Source: an uncultured Lachnospiraceae bacterium | GTDB lineage: Bacteria; Bacillota; Clostridia; Lachnospirales; Lachnospiraceae | DNA length: 39,110 bases | Direction of reading: 5' to 3' | Assembly: GCA_947599905.1 (NCBI GenBank) | Contig: CANQFR010000006.1 | Location: forward strand, 1 to 39,110 | Notes under the pieces: generated by a model | The model's database searches: none | Told to the model about the DNA's origin: nothing | The model's input: the letters and a program-made list of their open reading frames with translations, nothing else | Shown: piece by piece, positions 1 to 8,335 of the stretch | How the letters are laid out: each line of letters begins with the position of its first letter | Numbering within the stretch: position 1 is the stretch's first letter | Made by a program: the position numbers and the translations under genes

Positions 1-4
1 CCGA

Positions 5-1741
5 ATGACCGACTGCGCAGGCATCCCCGCCCGCGAGGATTACGCCGATTTCATCTACCGTCACGGAAATGCAAGTCCGGCCGAGCTGGACCGGCTCGCG
101 GGAAACGGCTGCGCAAGTTATATCAATGAAGAATTTGCCGTACTTCATGTCCCTTTAAGCGGGATTGCGCCTGTATCCCTGCAGAATTATCCGTACTCTT
201 CAATCCCAGCCCTCTACACACTCCTCGACAATACCGGCGCCGAAGCCGCCGGCATCCTGCCCGTCTTCCGCCAGCCGTCGCTTAACAGCCGCGGTGAGGG
301 CGTAATCATCGGCTTCATCGACACCGGCATCGACTATAGGAATCCGCTCTTTCAGAGCCATGACGGCAATACGCGCATCCTCGGCATCTGGGACCAGACT
401 CTCTCCGGCGAAGGATTCACTGTCTCGGATCCGAACGGATTTCTGTTCCGCTTTCTCTACGGGCAGCAATTTCTGGAGCCCGCGATCAATGAAGCCCTGC
501 GGGCGGAAGAACCGCTGTCTGTCATTCCTTCCGAAGACACAGATGGTCACGGCACCTTTCTGGCCGGCGCAGCCGCGGGAGGAGAGGTTGCGGACATGGA
601 TTTCATCGGCGCGGCGCCGTCAGCATTTCTGAGCGTCGTCAAGCTGAAGCCGGCCAAGCAGTACCTGCGGGACTTCTACGGCATCCCCGACGACGCAGCT
701 GCCTACCAGAGCAGCGATATTATGATGGGCGTCATGTGGCTGACGCTTCTGGCTTACCGCTACCGCATGCCGCTTGTGATCTGCCTGGCGCTCGGCAGCA
801 ATCAGGGCGGACACGACGGAACCACGCCGCTGGGTCAGGTTTTGAACCGTCTGCATATCTTTTCCGGCGTCTCTGCGGTCTGCGCCGCCGGCAACGAAGC
901 CGGACGGCAGCATCATTATATCGGCCATGTCACAGAAGACACGATCTACGATGAGGCGGAACTGCGGGTCGGAGAAGGGGAGCGCGGCTTTATTGTTCAG
1001 TTGTGGGCCGACCAGCCGGAAATCTACACCGTCGGCTTCGTCTCGCCTACAGGCGAGTTCATAGAACGGATTCCGCTGCGGCCCGGACAGACGCAAACGC
1101 TGCGCTTCGCTGTCGATGCGACGACCGTCACCGTCGCCTACGAGACGATTACCGGCGGGCAGAGCAGTTATCTGGCAGCGATGCATTTTATGGATCCGTC
1201 TCCCGGCATCTGGCGCATCCGCGTCTACCCCACGGCGACAGTCACCGGCGTCTACCATCTGTGGCTGCCGGTTCACGGCTTTATCCGGGAAGACACGGTT
1301 TTTTTGAAGGCCGATCCGTTTACGACAATCACTTCCCCCGCCAATTCCTCCTTCGCCATCACCGCAGGCGCCTTCAATCACCGGAATAACAGCCTCTACA
1401 TCCATTCCAGCCGCGGCAATACGCGCGACGGCAGAATCAAGCCGGATCTGACCGCTCCCGGCGTGGATGTCCCGGGGCCGGGCCGGGCGCTCGCGGACGG
1501 CATTTTCCCTATGGTCCGCATGACCGGTACCTCCGCGGCCGCCGCCATCACCGCAGGCGCGGTCGCCGATCTGTACGCCTGGGCTTATGTGCGCGGCAAC
1601 GATCCCTACATCAACAACAGCGCCGCACGCGCCTATCTGACCCGCGGCGCAAAGAGAAATCCAGGCTACACATATCCCAGCCGCGAATGGGGATACGGTA
1701 CCCTGGATCTGTATCAGTCGTTATTGTCACTTCGGAATTAG
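5..1741 (+). CDS. S8 family (subtilisin-like) serine peptidase, CspA/B/C-like
   Basis: A subtilase of 578 residues. The catalytic triad is readable: Asp106 in the block GFIDTGID, His182 in DTDGHGTF and Ser510 in TGTSAAAA. A long insert lies between the His and Ser blocks, as in the clostridial Csp proteases that act on spore cortex lytic enzymes and in related Lachnospiraceae S8 peptidases. I see no signal peptide; the N-terminus (REDYADFIYRHGN) resembles the usual start of this family, so the ATG at base 5 is probably the real start. Only four bases precede it, so an upstream start and the RBS cannot be checked. The gene is convergent with clpX, and the 38-base gap between them holds only a weak hairpin. 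Peptidase identity is certain; the substrate is unknown. All three catalytic residues are present, so it is not a CspC-like pseudoprotease. Confidence 0.93.
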   Translation: MTDCAGIPAREDYADFIYRHGNASPAELDRLAGNGCASYINEEFAVLHVPLSGIAPVSLQNYPYSSIPALYTLLDNTGAEAAGILPVFRQPSLNSRGEGVIIGFIDTGIDYRNPLFQSHDGNTRILGIWDQTLSGEGFTVSDPNGFLFRFLYGQQFLEPAINEALRAEEPLSVIPSEDTDGHGTFLAGAAAGGEVADMDFIGAAPSAFLSVVKLKPAKQYLRDFYGIPDDAAAYQSSDIMMGVMWLTLLAYRYRMPLVICLALGSNQGGHDGTTPLGQVLNRLHIFSGVSAVCAAGNEAGRQHHYIGHVTEDTIYDEAELRVGEGERGFIVQLWADQPEIYTVGFVSPTGEFIERIPLRPGQTQTLRFAVDATTVTVAYETITGGQSSYLAAMHFMDPSPGIWRIRVYPTATVTGVYHLWLPVHGFIREDTVFLKADPFTTITSPANSSFAITAGAFNHRNNSLYIHSSRGNTRDGRIKPDLTAPGVDVPGPGRALADGIFPMVRMTGTSAAAAITAGAVADLYAWAYVRGNDPYINNSAARAYLTRGAKRNPGYTYPSREWGYGTLDLYQSLLSLRN

Positions 1742-1779
1742 GTGCGAAACGACACCGCTTCGGAGAATCGTTCCGCCGG

Positions 1780-3234
1780 CTATCCCCGCATCTCGATGCG
1801 CGGTCCGCCGTTTTTCTCGAGATAGCTGCGCGTGATCACTACCGTACCGATGGACGGATCCTTCGGCACCTCGTACATAATATCCAGCATGAATTCCTCC
1901 ATGATTGCCCGGAGCGCACGCGCGCCCGTCTCCCGCTTCATGGCCTCGGCCGCAATCCATGTGAGCGCGTCATCCTCGAAGACCAGCTTCACCTCATCAA
2001 GCGCAAGAAGCTTGATATACTGCTTGAGAATCGCATTCTTCGGCTCTTTCAGAATCTTCACAAGCATCGGCTCCGTGAGTTTCGTAAGCGTCACAAGAAT
2101 CGGCAGTCTCCCCAGAAACTCCGGGATCATCCCGAATGCCCGCAGGTCTGCGTTCGTCGCATGGCTCAGGATATCCGGATCGTCGTCATAGCGGTCGCGG
2201 AGTTCCGCCCGGTAACCGATGGAGGAAGTCTTATTCAGACGTTCCTTAACGATCCGCTCCAAATCCGGGAAGGCGCCGCCGCAGATAAAGAGAATCTGAT
2301 CCGTGTTCACCGTCGCTGTCGGCGAGAGTGCATTTTTCTGGTTCGTGCCCACCGGCACCTCCACCAGACTGCCTTCCAGCAGCTTCAGAAGCTCCTGCTG
2401 CACCGACTCTCCGCTGACATCGCGGCTGTTCATATCCTTCTTCTTCGCAATCTTATCAATCTCGTCAATAAAAACAATCCCGTGCTCCGCCCGCTCCACA
2501 TCGTTGTCTGCCGCGGCCAGAAGCTTGGAAATCACGCTCTCGATGTCATCGCCGATATAGCCCGCCTCGGTGAGCGACGTAGCGTCTGCAATCGCCAGCG
2601 GCACATCCAGAAGCCGCGCAAGCGTTTTCACCAGATATGTCTTCCCGCTGCCGGTCGGTCCGATCATCAGGATATTCGACTTTTCGATGATAACATCGTC
2701 CGGGATGGAATCCGCGGACGCATTCTCGTCCGACGCGGTCTCCGCCTGTCTGGCCTGCTCGGCGAACACCCGCTTGTAGTGGTTATAAACCGCCACGGAT
2801 ATTACCTTCTTGGCCTGCTCCTGACCAATCACATACTGATCCAGACTGGCCTTGATTCTGTGCGGCGCGGGAATATCACGGATATCGAAGGCTGGCTGCT
2901 CCTTCGGCTTCTTTTTCTTAATCCGCTGCTTCTGCGGGATCTCCGGCTGCGGAATATTCAGCCCTGAAATATCGCTCAGATTCATATTCAGAAACGGCAT
3001 ATTCTGGATTTTCGAGAAATCAAAGCCGTTCTTCAGTACCGTATCAAATGCTTTCTGCATGCAGTCATGGCAAAGACACATGCCTCCCGGCATGTTGATC
3101 ATCGGTCCCGCCTTGCTCTCACTGCGACGGCAGGAATAGCAGATCTTCTCATACTGATCGTCACTGCTATTCCTGTCGTTCTGACCATTTTCAGGCGTTG
3201 TCTCTTTTATCAGGTTCTCGTCCTTTTCGTCCAA
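1780..3234 (-). CDS. clpX: ClpX-type AAA+ unfoldase (ATP-dependent Clp protease ATP-binding subunit)
   Basis: This 484-residue AAA+ protein unfolds substrates for ClpP in the cytoplasm. An N-terminal zinc-binding segment has Cys32, Cys35, Cys55 and Cys58. A Lys-rich linker follows (about 100-112). Walker A is GPTGSGKT at 192-199 and Walker B is IVFIDEID at 253-260. The pore loop reads GYIG and the sensor-2 motif GARALR is near the C-terminus. The loop that normally carries the ClpP-docking IGF tripeptide reads SSIGYRAE here, so Phe is replaced by Tyr. The start is TTG with GGGAG seven bases upstream; no ATG lies nearer. It begins 21 bases after the htrA stop, so the two are probably cotranscribed. 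It is longer than housekeeping ClpX (about 420 residues) and may be a second lineage-specific ClpX; no clpP is in the window. Confidence 0.92.
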   Translation of the reverse strand: MDEKDENLIKETTPENGQNDRNSSDDQYEKICYSCRRSESKAGPMINMPGGMCLCHDCMQKAFDTVLKNGFDFSKIQNMPFLNMNLSDISGLNIPQPEIPQKQRIKKKKPKEQPAFDIRDIPAPHRIKASLDQYVIGQEQAKKVISVAVYNHYKRVFAEQARQAETASDENASADSIPDDVIIEKSNILMIGPTGSGKTYLVKTLARLLDVPLAIADATSLTEAGYIGDDIESVISKLLAAADNDVERAEHGIVFIDEIDKIAKKKDMNSRDVSGESVQQELLKLLEGSLVEVPVGTNQKNALSPTATVNTDQILFICGGAFPDLERIVKERLNKTSSIGYRAELRDRYDDDPDILSHATNADLRAFGMIPEFLGRLPILVTLTKLTEPMLVKILKEPKNAILKQYIKLLALDEVKLVFEDDALTWIAAEAMKRETGARALRAIMEEFMLDIMYEVPKDPSIGTVVITRSYLEKNGGPRIEMRG

Positions 3235-3255
3235 CTGTGTTCTCCCATTCGGGCG

Positions 3256-4866
3256 TTACTCCGTGCTCACCTTTTCTCCCAGGGTGATCGTGATCGTCCG
3301 TTCCACGTACTTGCCGTCCACAAGCGACATCACGACCATGTCCACGGTCTCGCCTTTCTTATAGTACTTCTGCAGATCCTGCAGGCTGGACATCGTCTTG
3401 ACGGTCTGTCCGTCGAACTTCACAATAATGTCCTTCTCATGCAGATCCGTCTTCGACGCAGCGCCGCCCTCCGGAATCCGATAGACATAGACGCCGTCCG
3501 GCATATCAAGAATCTGCTTCATGGAATCATCCACGGTCACACCGACAATACCCAGATAGCCCGCTTCGTCCTCCTCAACGGTCTCGCCGCTGCGGCGCAC
3601 CATCAGCGTATCCAGAATCTCCTGTGCCTGGGAAATGGGAATCGCAAAGCCCATACCTTCCACATCAGTATCCGAATACTTGGCTTCATTAATGCCGATG
3701 ACCTCACCCTGCATATTCAGCAGCGCGCCGCCGCTGTTGCCGGGATTAATTGCCGCGTCGGTCTGAATCAGATGCTTGGTGCTGCCGTCTGTCTGCACTT
3801 CCCGGTTCAGGGCGCTCACATAACCCACAGTCACGGCCTGCCCATATCCCAGGGCGTTGCCGATCGCGATCACTCCCTGACCGATCTTAAGCTCTTCGGA
3901 ATCGCCCAGCTCAGCGACCGTAATCTTGTTCATTGTATCCGCCGGAATCGTGTCCAACGGAACCGCTACAATCGCCAGATCGCTCTCCGAATCCGTTCCC
4001 TTGACCGTCGCATCCAGCTCCGTATCATCAATAAATACGACGGAAAGCTCATTTGCATTCTCTACGACATGGTTATTCGTCGCAATCAGCAGTTCCGTAT
4101 CGTTCTGTCCGACGATGATACCGGAACCCGCGCTGGGCACCTCATAGGTCTGACTTCTTCCAAACCACGGATTCACACTCTGATAGACCATCGTATTATT
4201 AATCGCCACAACGGACGGCATTGCGTTTTCCACGATATCGGATACATCCATGGCAGCAGTCTGCGTGCCGCCGGTCCGATTGATACGGCCCGCGATCGCG
4301 TCCAGCTCCTCGTCGGAAAGCGTCACCTGCTCCTGTTGGGCAACCGTCTGAGGCACTGTCGCCTCCGGCTTCTCATTCATGGAATCCGCCAGCATATTGA
4401 TACCGACCATCGTGCCGCCGGATACAAAGCCAAACAGCAGCGCCGCCGCGACAATACCGGCTGTTTTCCTGAACAGACCGGGCTTTTTGTCCTTCTTCTC
4501 TTTCTTCTTTTTCCCGGACGGCTGCTGCGGCATCTGATACTGCTGATACGTCTGACCCTGATAGCCGTAATTGCTCTGCGCCTGCCATCCGGCACTGCCG
4601 TTCTGCTGCGGCTGCCATGCCGTGCCGCCTGACGGCTGCGACTGATACGCCGGCCCGCCTGCCTGATAACCGGCCGTGGCTGCTGTCTCCGCCTGCGCAC
4701 TGCCCGTCATCTGTGGGGCGGCTCCAGCCTGACTCTGACCGGACTGCTGGCCGGTGTAAGACGTGGCCGCGCTTCCCATCATAGAATTCACTTCCGCAGA
4801 AGCTGCGCTCTCTTCTGCATATTGACTGCCTTCCGGCTCTATGTTTCTGTTTTCCTCATCGTACAT
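3256..4866 (-). CDS. Membrane-anchored HtrA/DegP-like S1C serine protease with PDZ domain
   Basis: A 536-residue surface quality-control protease. Order: a Gln/Gly/Ala/Tyr-rich N-terminal region (about 1-117), a Lys cluster (119-128), one membrane helix (about 135-158), a trypsin-like domain with the triad His266 (TNNHVVEN), Asp296 (SDLAIV) and Ser378 (NPGNSGGALL), then a PDZ domain (about 430-520). The topology puts the protease and PDZ parts outside the membrane and the low-complexity tail in the cytoplasm. The ATG has AAAGGGG nine bases upstream. The gene has its own promoter region with a pair of direct repeats, so it is likely stress-regulated. In Bacillus, htrA genes are controlled by the CssRS two-component system; whether that applies here is inference. 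clpX follows in the same operon. Confidence 0.95.
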   Translation of the reverse strand: MYDEENRNIEPEGSQYAEESAASAEVNSMMGSAATSYTGQQSGQSQAGAAPQMTGSAQAETAATAGYQAGGPAYQSQPSGGTAWQPQQNGSAGWQAQSNYGYQGQTYQQYQMPQQPSGKKKKEKKDKKPGLFRKTAGIVAAALLFGFVSGGTMVGINMLADSMNEKPEATVPQTVAQQEQVTLSDEELDAIAGRINRTGGTQTAAMDVSDIVENAMPSVVAINNTMVYQSVNPWFGRSQTYEVPSAGSGIIVGQNDTELLIATNNHVVENANELSVVFIDDTELDATVKGTDSESDLAIVAVPLDTIPADTMNKITVAELGDSEELKIGQGVIAIGNALGYGQAVTVGYVSALNREVQTDGSTKHLIQTDAAINPGNSGGALLNMQGEVIGINEAKYSDTDVEGMGFAIPISQAQEILDTLMVRRSGETVEEDEAGYLGIVGVTVDDSMKQILDMPDGVYVYRIPEGGAASKTDLHEKDIIVKFDGQTVKTMSSLQDLQKYYKKGETVDMVVMSLVDGKYVERTITITLGEKVSTE

Positions 4867-4916
4867 AATCGTTACCCCTTTCCAGCATCAGCTGTTTGAT
4901 TTCTTTCAATGATCTG

Positions 4917-4972
4917 AGTATATCAGCGTTTTGTGACCAATCTGTGAAAGAAATACTATAAATCTGTGAAAA
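4917..4972 (-). promoter_or_regulatory. htrA promoter with two direct repeats 22 bp apart
   Basis: On the minus strand an extended -10 (TGATATACT; hexamer at 4917-4922) lies about 50 bases before the htrA ATG. There is no good -35 at the usual distance. Instead the 11-mer TTTCACAGATT occurs twice, at 4962-4972 (the copy continues one T further upstream of 4949 and 4972 respectively) and at 4939-4949, exactly 22 bp apart. The proximal copy ends 16 bases before the -10, where an activator replacing -35 contacts would sit. Repeats two helical turns apart are typical of OmpR-family response regulator sites. Activation by such a regulator is inferred. Confidence 0.6.
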
Positions 4973-4989
4973 CAGGGGTTCCGTTTCTG

Positions 4990-6732
4990 TCAGTACTGGC
5001 CGGGTTCAGGCGGATTTACCTGACCGTCCCCCGGGCCGGTAATCACCCCCGAATCTGCCGATCCCATCGGTCCGCCGCCGGGGCCAGTGGAAGCAGCGGT
5101 GCTTTCTTCAACCCTTGCACCGCCGGGACCGGAAACCATCGTTCCGGACGATGAGCCGTTCCCGGAGCCTCCGGAATTCCCGCCAGCCATCGGTCCTGCC
5201 TGCCCGGGCACCGTCCCCCCGGGTTCCTCATCCTCTCCCGGGCGCGCGTCTGTTCCGCTGGGACCCGAATTCAAACCGGGGCCTTCCTGATTCCCGCCGG
5301 GCCACATCTCTCCCGGACGGATTCCCGTATCACCATTATCACCATTTTCTCCTGGGCCTGCCGTTGTTCCTCCCGGTCCGTTATTCTCTCCGGGCGTATT
5401 CCCTCCGGGTATATTCTCTCCGGGCGTATTCCCCGGTTCATACCACTCATCCGGCTCCGGTCCGTCAATCAGTTCACCGTTCTCGTCCGTCTCACCGATC
5501 CCAGGCGCAGGCGCGATAATCACGCCGTCTTCATCCGTTCCTTCCTCCGGCTCCGATTCGTCTTCCGTCTCTTTTGTTTCTTTCGCTTTCGTTGTCTCCG
5601 TCTCGGCCGTGGCCGCCTTGGTCTGCACCGCATAGACGCCGGAATCAGCCGAAATTTTCTCACTGATCTTCTTCACCGCGTCCGTCGGCTCATAAGCCTC
5701 ATCTCCGAAGAGGAACTGATGAAGCTGCGTCACATTCGATTCCAGCGTCTGCGGGATAATGCAGGCACCCCTGGCCTTACCCAGATTCGCCTCACTCCGA
5801 TCGAAGGGGAAGCCGGCCGTATCCCCGATATAATACTTCGACACATTCAGCGCCACATTCGTCAGATCCGCAAAATCCAGATTCGTCATGACTTCCTTCA
5901 GACAAACGACCAAAATATTGTTCAGAACCGAATAGTCTGATTTCTTCGCCTTGGCAAACGCAACCTCTATGACCTTCTTCTGCCGCTCGACACGTTTATA
6001 ATCGTTATCCATCAGACGCAGGCGCCCATAAGCCACGGCCTGGATGCCGTCCAGATGGTTCATGCCGGCGCTCTTCAGCTGATGGGAACCCACGCCGGTC
6101 TCCTGCACGGTCTCCGTGATAAACGCATTGATGAACTTAAACTCCGAGTTGGTAATATCCATATCGACGCCGCCGAGGATATTGATGCCGTCGGCGACCG
6201 CCTTCCAGTTGAAGATGATATATTCGGTAATATTCAGATCCAGGTTCTCATTGAGCATCTTCAGCGCCTGCTCGGGCCCGCCTTCGGAATACGCGTAATT
6301 AAACTTCCGGTAGGTTCCCTTGTCGCTGACTTTCAGGTACGTATCGCGATAGAGCGACACCAGCTTAATCTCACCGGTATCCTGATTGATGCAGGCGATC
6401 ATGTTCACGTCGGAGGAATTGCCGCGGGAGCTGGAGGTTCCGGTTCCCGAATCCACCCCGAAGATCGCGATCATCCAGTAGCCCTGCATCTTGCTGATGG
6501 ATTCCAGGGAGATATTCTCGTTCTCCACATTTGACTTGTCAAACTCCGGCCTTGGCATCAGGTTCCAGAGCCGGCTGAAATACGCGTACGAAAAAATGCC
6601 TGCCAGAACGAGACATTCCGCCACGATCATGATGATAATCCGCCTTCTGCGTCTTTTCTTGCGTTCCAGTTCAATCCGGATTCTGGCCACTTTGCCGCTG
6701 AAGGATTCTTCCTCCATATAGTCATTCCTCAT
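4990..6732 (-). CDS. LytR-CpsA-Psr (LCP) family cell-wall glycopolymer ligase with long Pro/Gly-rich tail
   Basis: LCP proteins move polyprenyl-linked glycopolymers onto peptidoglycan outside the membrane. In this protein (580 residues) a basic cytoplasmic stretch is followed by one membrane helix (about 33-52), an LCP domain (about 85-262) with SLYRDTYLKV (Arg129, Asp130), KFNYAYSEGG and the Arg-rich GRLRLMDNDYKRVERQKK block, and a tail of about 200 residues (from about 375). The tail begins Thr/Lys/Glu-rich and becomes a Gly/Pro/Glu/Asn run that looks disordered and wall-spanning. I chose the ATG with GAGG eight bases upstream; an in-frame GTG at 6756, just after the upstream stop, is possible. 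It directly follows the priming glycosylphosphotransferase, which fits attachment of the polymer made by this cluster. Confidence 0.92.
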   Translation of the reverse strand: MRNDYMEEESFSGKVARIRIELERKKRRRRRIIIMIVAECLVLAGIFSYAYFSRLWNLMPRPEFDKSNVENENISLESISKMQGYWMIAIFGVDSGTGTSSSRGNSSDVNMIACINQDTGEIKLVSLYRDTYLKVSDKGTYRKFNYAYSEGGPEQALKMLNENLDLNITEYIIFNWKAVADGINILGGVDMDITNSEFKFINAFITETVQETGVGSHQLKSAGMNHLDGIQAVAYGRLRLMDNDYKRVERQKKVIEVAFAKAKKSDYSVLNNILVVCLKEVMTNLDFADLTNVALNVSKYYIGDTAGFPFDRSEANLGKARGACIIPQTLESNVTQLHQFLFGDEAYEPTDAVKKISEKISADSGVYAVQTKAATAETETTKAKETKETEDESEPEEGTDEDGVIIAPAPGIGETDENGELIDGPEPDEWYEPGNTPGENIPGGNTPGENNGPGGTTAGPGENGDNGDTGIRPGEMWPGGNQEGPGLNSGPSGTDARPGEDEEPGGTVPGQAGPMAGGNSGGSGNGSSSGTMVSGPGGARVEESTAASTGPGGGPMGSADSGVITGPGDGQVNPPEPGQY

Positions 6733-6767
6733 AATGCCAACCTCGCCTGACGGCACCTGCCGCCTTC

Positions 6768-8186
6768 CTAATACGCATTTTTATTGATAAAACCTTTGAA
6801 AATTGTCAGGAACAGGATCTTGAAATCCAGTCCCGGCGTCCAGTTCTCGATGTAATACAGATCATGCTCAATCCGCTTTGCAATCGACGTGTCCCCCCGG
6901 TAACCGTTGACCTGCGCCCAGCCCGTCATACCAGGCCGGACCTGATGCTTGATCATGTATCTGGGAATCTGTTCCTTAAACTGTTCCACAAAGAACGGAC
7001 GTTCCGGCCTCGGTCCCACCAGACTCATCTCGCCCTTCAGGACATTAAAAAACTGCGGCATCTCATCAATGCTGAACTTACGGATAAAACGTCCGAACGG
7101 CGTCACTCGCGGGTCATGCGGGGTTGTCCACTTATCCGCTTCGTCTTTCGGATTCTGTACTTCCATGGAACGGAACTTGTACATCTGAAACGGCCGGTTG
7201 TGAAGTCCGACCCGTTCCTGCTTAAAGATCAGCGGTCCCGGAGACGTAATCTTGATCACAAGCGCCGTAAGCAGCATAACCGGCGAAAACAGGATGATCC
7301 CCGCAACCGCGCCGACCACATCCACCGTCCGCTTCACAAACCGGTTAAAAGTAGAATTCAACGGCACATGACGGATATTGATCACCGGAAGCCCCTGCAG
7401 ATCCTCCGTATAGGGTCTGGTCGGAATCACATTGTTATAATCCGGAATGAACTTTGTGTGGACGCCGGACTTCTCGCAGGCGGCCACGATGGATTCCAGC
7501 CGCCCGTATTCACCGATACCCAGCGTGATGGCGATCTCATCCAGCGTATTCAGTTCAAGGATCGAATCCAGTTCACCGACCGTACCGATCACACGGATGC
7601 CCTTATACTCGCTGCCGAGAGACGCCCTGTCGTCCAGAATCCCCCAGATATGATAACCCCATTCCGGATTCGCCTTTACACGGTCGATGAAGCCTTCCGC
7701 CGTCCGGCTCATCCCGATCAGCAGAATATGCTTCTGATTATAACCTTTGGCGCGCATCGCGCGCAGAAGCATACGAATGGCCGTCCGTTCCGCCGTCTCC
7801 GCCACAATATTGACAGCGAAGAAATAGAATACCATCCGCGTGGAGAATTCCTGCAGGTACGGATTCTTACGGAACAGGAAATAAAATACCGCAAGGATCA
7901 TCAGGCCGAACAGGTTCGCCTTAACGATATTGGCAAACTCGAAACGCCTCGACTGGATCCTCTTGGGTTCATAAAGATGAAAGCATGTATATAAAATTAA
8001 ATACAGCGGTATGATAACGGTCAGCGCCAGGAAATAATACCGCGCCGCGAGCAGTCCCCGTTCCGGCGTCAGAAGGCTGTTGCGAAACACCAGGATTCCC
8101 CAGGCCAGAGTGTAGGAAAGCGCCAGCACCAGTACATCCAGAGCGATGTGCAGCCGGTTCAGCATCTGCTGATTATTCTTTATCAT
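6768..8186 (-). CDS. Exopolysaccharide polyprenyl glycosylphosphotransferase (priming sugar transferase)
   Basis: A 472-residue membrane enzyme that moves a sugar-1-phosphate from a nucleotide sugar to undecaprenyl phosphate, the first membrane step of surface polysaccharide assembly. The N-terminal third has about four hydrophobic helices, followed by a Rossmann-like CoA-binding_3 region (HILLIGMSRTAEG) and another membrane segment (about 290-312). The bacterial sugar transferase domain (about 280-466) carries the conserved blocks MYKFRSM, FSIDEMPQ and SLVGPRPERP. Length and order match the WbaP/EpsL superfamily; the sugar (glucose, galactose or other) cannot be read off. The RBS is AAGGTG seven bases before ATG. 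A TATAAT box at 8227-8232 suggests that transcription can start here separately from the glycosyltransferase genes upstream. Confidence 0.93.
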   Translation of the reverse strand: MIKNNQQMLNRLHIALDVLVLALSYTLAWGILVFRNSLLTPERGLLAARYYFLALTVIIPLYLILYTCFHLYEPKRIQSRRFEFANIVKANLFGLMILAVFYFLFRKNPYLQEFSTRMVFYFFAVNIVAETAERTAIRMLLRAMRAKGYNQKHILLIGMSRTAEGFIDRVKANPEWGYHIWGILDDRASLGSEYKGIRVIGTVGELDSILELNTLDEIAITLGIGEYGRLESIVAACEKSGVHTKFIPDYNNVIPTRPYTEDLQGLPVINIRHVPLNSTFNRFVKRTVDVVGAVAGIILFSPVMLLTALVIKITSPGPLIFKQERVGLHNRPFQMYKFRSMEVQNPKDEADKWTTPHDPRVTPFGRFIRKFSIDEMPQFFNVLKGEMSLVGPRPERPFFVEQFKEQIPRYMIKHQVRPGMTGWAQVNGYRGDTSIAKRIEHDLYYIENWTPGLDFKILFLTIFKGFINKNAY

Positions 8187-8335
8187 AAGCGTTCACCTTA
8201 AGCTAATGTGGTGCCGTAACTCATACATTATACACGAAAATGCAGGATGTGGTATTAAAAATCTCTTAAATTTTTGGTATCATTTGCAGGTTTCCGCGCA
8301 CAAACCGCGGGAAAGTCCGCCAGCCGCGTCTCTGC
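8187..8335 (-). promoter_or_regulatory. Spacer with probable promoter of the glycosylphosphotransferase-LCP pair
   Basis: A consensus -10 TATAAT lies at 8227-8232 on the minus strand, about 40 bases before the ATG. The -35 position is poor. Downstream of the preceding glycosyltransferase stop are a short GC hairpin (8296-8312) and an AT-rich near-palindrome (AAAAAT...ATTTTT), but no convincing intrinsic terminator, so read-through from the upstream genes is likely. Confidence 0.5.

Noticed and set aside
1742-1779. Bidirectional terminator between the S8 peptidase and clpX
   Set aside because: Only a weak AACGA/TCGTT stem (1748-1772) with no T-run; not enough to call a terminator.
3067-4632. 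521-residue plus-strand ORF opposite htrA and clpX
   Set aside because: It spans two clear minus-strand genes, has Arg/His/Leu-biased composition and shows no recognisable motif.
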